A stretch of 64,000 nucleotides of DNA. Source: DASUPK01 sp963724665. GTDB lineage: Bacteria; Actinomycetota; Thermoleophilia; Solirubrobacterales; 70-9. Below are positions 62,202 through 64,000 of the stretch, one piece after another. The notes beneath the pieces were generated by a model. The model worked only from the letters and a program-made list of their open reading frames with translations, had not been told where the DNA came from and did not search any database. The DNA is taken from positions 806,001 through 870,000 of the forward strand of contig CAVRVH010000007.1 in NCBI GenBank assembly GCA_963724665.1. Reading direction: 5' to 3'. Position numbers and translations under genes: made by a program. Within the stretch, counting starts at the first letter, position 1, and each line of letters starts with the position of its first letter.

Positions 62202-62226
62202 GCCACATCTCCCATGCAAGGCAGTA
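62202..62226. repeat. Palindromic element, loop type A, degenerate (copy 8)
   Basis: The CCATGC loop and the right arm AAGGCAG are kept, but the left arm is altered. It lies 20 bases after the AAA gene. Confidence 0.45.
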
Positions 62227-62309
62227 GTGCCCAGCTCCCGTGAATCTGGACCCATTCCCGAAGGTCTGGCCCTTCGGCGCTTAATCGTGCAGACCTAGGC
62301 CCGCGAACC

Positions 62310-62331
62310 GCTGCTTTGCATGGAAAGCGGC
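62310..62331. repeat. Palindromic element, loop type A (copy 9)
   Basis: GCTGCTTT, loop GCATGG, AAAGCGGC: 8-bp stem with one G-T wobble. It lies upstream of the glycine-rich secreted gene. Confidence 0.88.
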
Positions 62332-62412
62332 TATCCCGATTCGATCCGAGACATCGCCCTTGTCAACGAGCGGAGCCGACATTAGGGTCTCCCCACGGCG
62401 TCCAATCGAAAA

Positions 62413-63540
62413 ATCCGCGGGCAGCGGCAGCGCGTCCGCCTCGTCGGTCTAGTAGCCGCGTTCGCCTGCGCTGGGACGGCACTGCTCGCCTCGCCCGCCC
62501 TCGCGACCACCGAGACCTTCAACTACACCGGCGCGGCGCAGACCTGGACCGTGCCCGCCGGGGTGACCAGCGCGAGCTTCGACCTCTTCGGGGCACAGGG
62601 CGGGGCGGCAAACCCCGGATTCGGCAGCCCGGGCCTCGGCGGCCACGCCACGGCGACAATTCCCCTCACGGCGGGGGACTCGATTCAGGTCAACGTTGGC
62701 GGACGGGGGGCGAACTCCCCTTCCACCGGCACGGGTGGCTTCAACGGCGGCGGTAATGGCACCGATAAGGGGGGCGGCGGTGCCTCGGATATCCGGATCG
62801 GGGGGACGACCCTCAACCAGCGGGTCCTGGTTGCCGGAGGTGGTGGCGGAGGAGGGGGCTGTTCGCCTGGCGGCCAGTCGTCTGACGGAGGTGGCGGCGG
62901 CGGCCTCATGGGGGCAGACGGGTTCTCCCCCGCCCTCTGCAGCTTTGGCGCCGCTGGCGGAGGCGGGACGCCGGGCGCCGGAGGAAGCGCGACTTCACCC
63001 GCGACCATGGGCACCTTCGGCTCAGGCGGAAACGCCGCGGGCATTTTTTCCGCTGGAGGGGGCGGTGGCGGCTGGTATGGGGGCGGGGGAGGGTTCAACG
63101 CCGGTGCTGGGGGCGGCGGTTCTGGCACTGGACCGGCCGGGACCAGCTTCGAGACTGGGGTGCACTCGGGCGACGGCCAGGTGACGATCACCTACACGGC
63201 GAATCCCACGCCCGCCAACCCCACACCGACCGCGGGCGAGCCCCCGAATTGCAAGAAGCTCCGCAAGAAGCTGAAGCGCCAGCAGAAGGGGCTCGCCAAT
63301 GCGGGAACCGAGGCGAAGCGGGCGATGATCCAGGCCAACATCAAGGACACGAACAAGCGCCTCAAGAAGCGCGGCTGCAAGAGCCACCCGAATTGCAAGA
63401 AGCTCCGCAAGAAGCTGAAGCGCCAGCAGAAGGGGCTCGCCAATGCGGGAACCGAGGCGAAGCGGGCGATGATCCAGGCCAACATCAAGGACACGAACAA
63501 GCGCCTCAAGAAGCGCGGCTGCAAACCTGCCCCCAAATAG
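62413..63540 (+). CDS. Secreted glycine-rich protein with duplicated basic coiled-coil module, non-canonical start
   Basis: The frame opens at a TAG near 62385 and codes a good signal peptide (R-V-R-L-V-G-L-V-A-A-F-A, ending A-S-P-A-L-A) with no ATG, GTG or TTG ahead of it. ATC 62413 is the likeliest start; the first GTG (62551) would delete the signal. The body is a glycine-rich beta domain (T-W-T-V-P-A-G-V-T-S-A-S-F-D-L-F-G-A-Q-G-G). The C-terminus has two copies of a 48-residue basic helix module that begins N-C-K-K-L-R-K-K-L-K-R-Q-Q-K. The role is unknown; cell-surface placement is likely. Confidence 0.7.
   Translation: MRGQRQRVRLVGLVAAFACAGTALLASPALATTETFNYTGAAQTWTVPAGVTSASFDLFGAQGGAANPGFGSPGLGGHATATIPLTAGDSIQVNVGGRGANSPSTGTGGFNGGGNGTDKGGGGASDIRIGGTTLNQRVLVAGGGGGGGGCSPGGQSSDGGGGGGLMGADGFSPALCSFGAAGGGGTPGAGGSATSPATMGTFGSGGNAAGIFSAGGGGGGWYGGGGGFNAGAGGGGSGTGPAGTSFETGVHSGDGQVTITYTANPTPANPTPTAGEPPNCKKLRKKLKRQQKGLANAGTEAKRAMIQANIKDTNKRLKKRGCKSHPNCKKLRKKLKRQQKGLANAGTEAKRAMIQANIKDTNKRLKKRGCKPAPK
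63243..63523. repeat. 144-bp direct tandem repeat, two copies
   Basis: Copy 1 (63243-63379) and copy 2 (63387-63523) match base for base over about 137 bases, with a unit spacing of 144. Each encodes the 48-residue Lys-rich, two-Cys module at the end of the glycine-rich protein. Absence of silent changes means the duplication is very recent or kept by gene conversion. Confidence 0.93.
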
Positions 63541-63561
63541 CGGCTTTGGACGAAAAGCAGC
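63540..63561. repeat. Palindromic element, loop type B (copy 10)
   Basis: GCGGCTTT, loop GGACGA, AAAGCAGC; one mismatch. Its first base is the last base of the stop codon of the glycine-rich gene. Confidence 0.88.
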
Positions 63562-63564
63562 ACC

Positions 63565-63586
63565 GCTGCTTTGCATGGAAAGCAGC
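63565..63586. repeat. Palindromic element, loop type A (copy 11), perfect
   Basis: GCTGCTTT, loop GCATGG, AAAGCAGC: perfect 8-bp stem. It lies 3 bases after copy 10, so one element of each loop type stands side by side. Confidence 0.92.
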
Positions 63587-63628
63587 TACCCGGCGGTCCC
63601 CTGCCGCTCGCTGAATCAAGAAGGCGAG

Positions 63629-63856
63629 TTAGAGCTGATCCGGCTCGTGGGGCAGCTGGACCTTGCGACGCCCCGAACCGACGTTTCGCTGGACCCCGCT
63701 GTCCTGCACGAATTCGGCGTAGCAGGCCCTGCACATCCTGCGGACCGTCCCACGCACGGCCCACGGCGCTCCGGGCTTTGGCCGGGGCCGATCCTTCTTC
63801 CCGGCACCGACGTCGCAGGTCTCATCGTGTGGTGTGACGATCTCCACGATCTCCAT
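63629..63856 (-). CDS. Small hypothetical protein with paired Cys
   Basis: The 75-residue peptide has H-D-E-T-C-D near the start and M-C-R-A-C-Y-A-E-F in the middle. Together these could bind a zinc ion. It is rich in basic residues. A plus-strand frame overlaps but looks less like a protein. Family not recognised. Confidence 0.4.
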   Translation of the reverse strand: MEIVEIVTPHDETCDVGAGKKDRPRPKPGAPWAVRGTVRRMCRACYAEFVQDSGVQRNVGSGRRKVQLPHEPDQL

Positions 63857-63939
63857 CCCGCTTGAGCCTTTGCTTACCCGACAGCCTCCGCTTAGGAGCG
63901 GACGGACTTAGTTCCGGTCGGGGATACACTCGAAGAGAC

Positions 63940-63990
63940 GCCGGCGCGTCCCTCCTTTTCCCCTGAAGGCAATCCAAGGGGCGCGTCGGC
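63940..63990. other. Strong inverted repeat at window end
   Basis: GCCGGCGCGTCCC (63940-63952) pairs with GGGGCGCGTCGGC (63978-63990) over 13 positions with two wobble pairs on the plus strand. The 25-base interior contains CCTT / AAGG that could form an inner stem. It could be a terminator, a small RNA or a leader structure. The gene it belongs to is probably outside the window. Confidence 0.4.
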
Positions 63991-64000
63991 CCTAACTCGA

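Noticed and set aside
63243..63523. CRISPR-like repeat array
   Set aside because: Only two 144-bp units, in frame inside a protein gene, without spacers or cas genes.
34768..63586. Palindromes as ordinary Rho-independent terminators
   Set aside because: No T-run follows them, some lie upstream of genes, and the loop sequences are conserved, which terminators do not need. A secondary effect on transcript ends remains possible.

Overview
The window is high-GC chromosomal DNA. It most probably comes from an actinobacterium of the Thermoleophilia / Solirubrobacterales type. This rests on the gene content and protein style: rodA, penicillin-binding protein, mreBCD, rng, rplU, rpmA, obgE, proB, proA, nadD and rsfS in a row; F420-type PPOX enzyme; an ECF41 sigma factor; many SnoaL-like proteins; secreted proteins ending in Lys/Cys-rich tails. 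No transposase, integrase, phage gene, CRISPR array, rRNA or convincing tRNA was found.

Region 1 (1-34 kb) is mostly housekeeping and nearly all on the minus strand. In transcription order it holds clpX, a pseudogene, a GroES-like gene, valS, folC, a small membrane protein, a zinc-ribbon protein, ndk and maf. These are followed by the cell-wall elongation cluster: mreB, PBP2-b, rodA-b, mreC, mreD, PBP2-a, rodA-a. Next come rng, rplU, rpmA, a frameshifted glutamine-amidotransferase gene, a Vps62-like membrane protein, obgE, proB, a three-gene insert (secreted protein, GMC oxidoreductase, aldehyde dehydrogenase), proA, nadD, rsfS and the start of a DivIVA-like gene. A RodZ-like gene lies near clpX on the plus strand. 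The PBP2-rodA pair is present twice, once on each side of mreCD.

Region 2 (32.5-45.9 kb) is a mosaic. The core order tig, clpP, clpX is still visible but is split by accessory genes: an epimerase with its ECF41 sigma factor, two secreted proteins, VOC, SRPBCC and SnoaL proteins, an M23 peptidase and a DUF488 protein. Beyond tig lie CtaG, CorA, an alkyltransferase-like protein, a small membrane protein and an OsmC protein.

Region 3 (45.9-64 kb) is accessory DNA. It has a PASTA Ser/Thr kinase, several SnoaL genes and fragments, a methyltransferase, a four-gene run with an APH/ATPase fusion and a GDPD, a decayed carbamate kinase, a PPOX enzyme and a beta-carbonic anhydrase. After these come a 937-residue membrane protein joining Vps62-like and SGNH-esterase domains, an M19 dipeptidase, a GNAT-AAA fusion and a glycine-rich secreted protein with a 144-bp internal tandem repeat.

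Three patterns stand out. First, a family of about eleven short palindromes shares one stem with two alternative 6-nt loops and lies only between genes of the accessory half. Second, at least six genes have conserved or well-formed N-termini that extend upstream of any ATG, GTG or TTG; two of them point to CTG starts. Third, core operons are repeatedly split by accessory genes. Starts, boundaries and functions were read by eye from the sequence and general family knowledge; no search was run.
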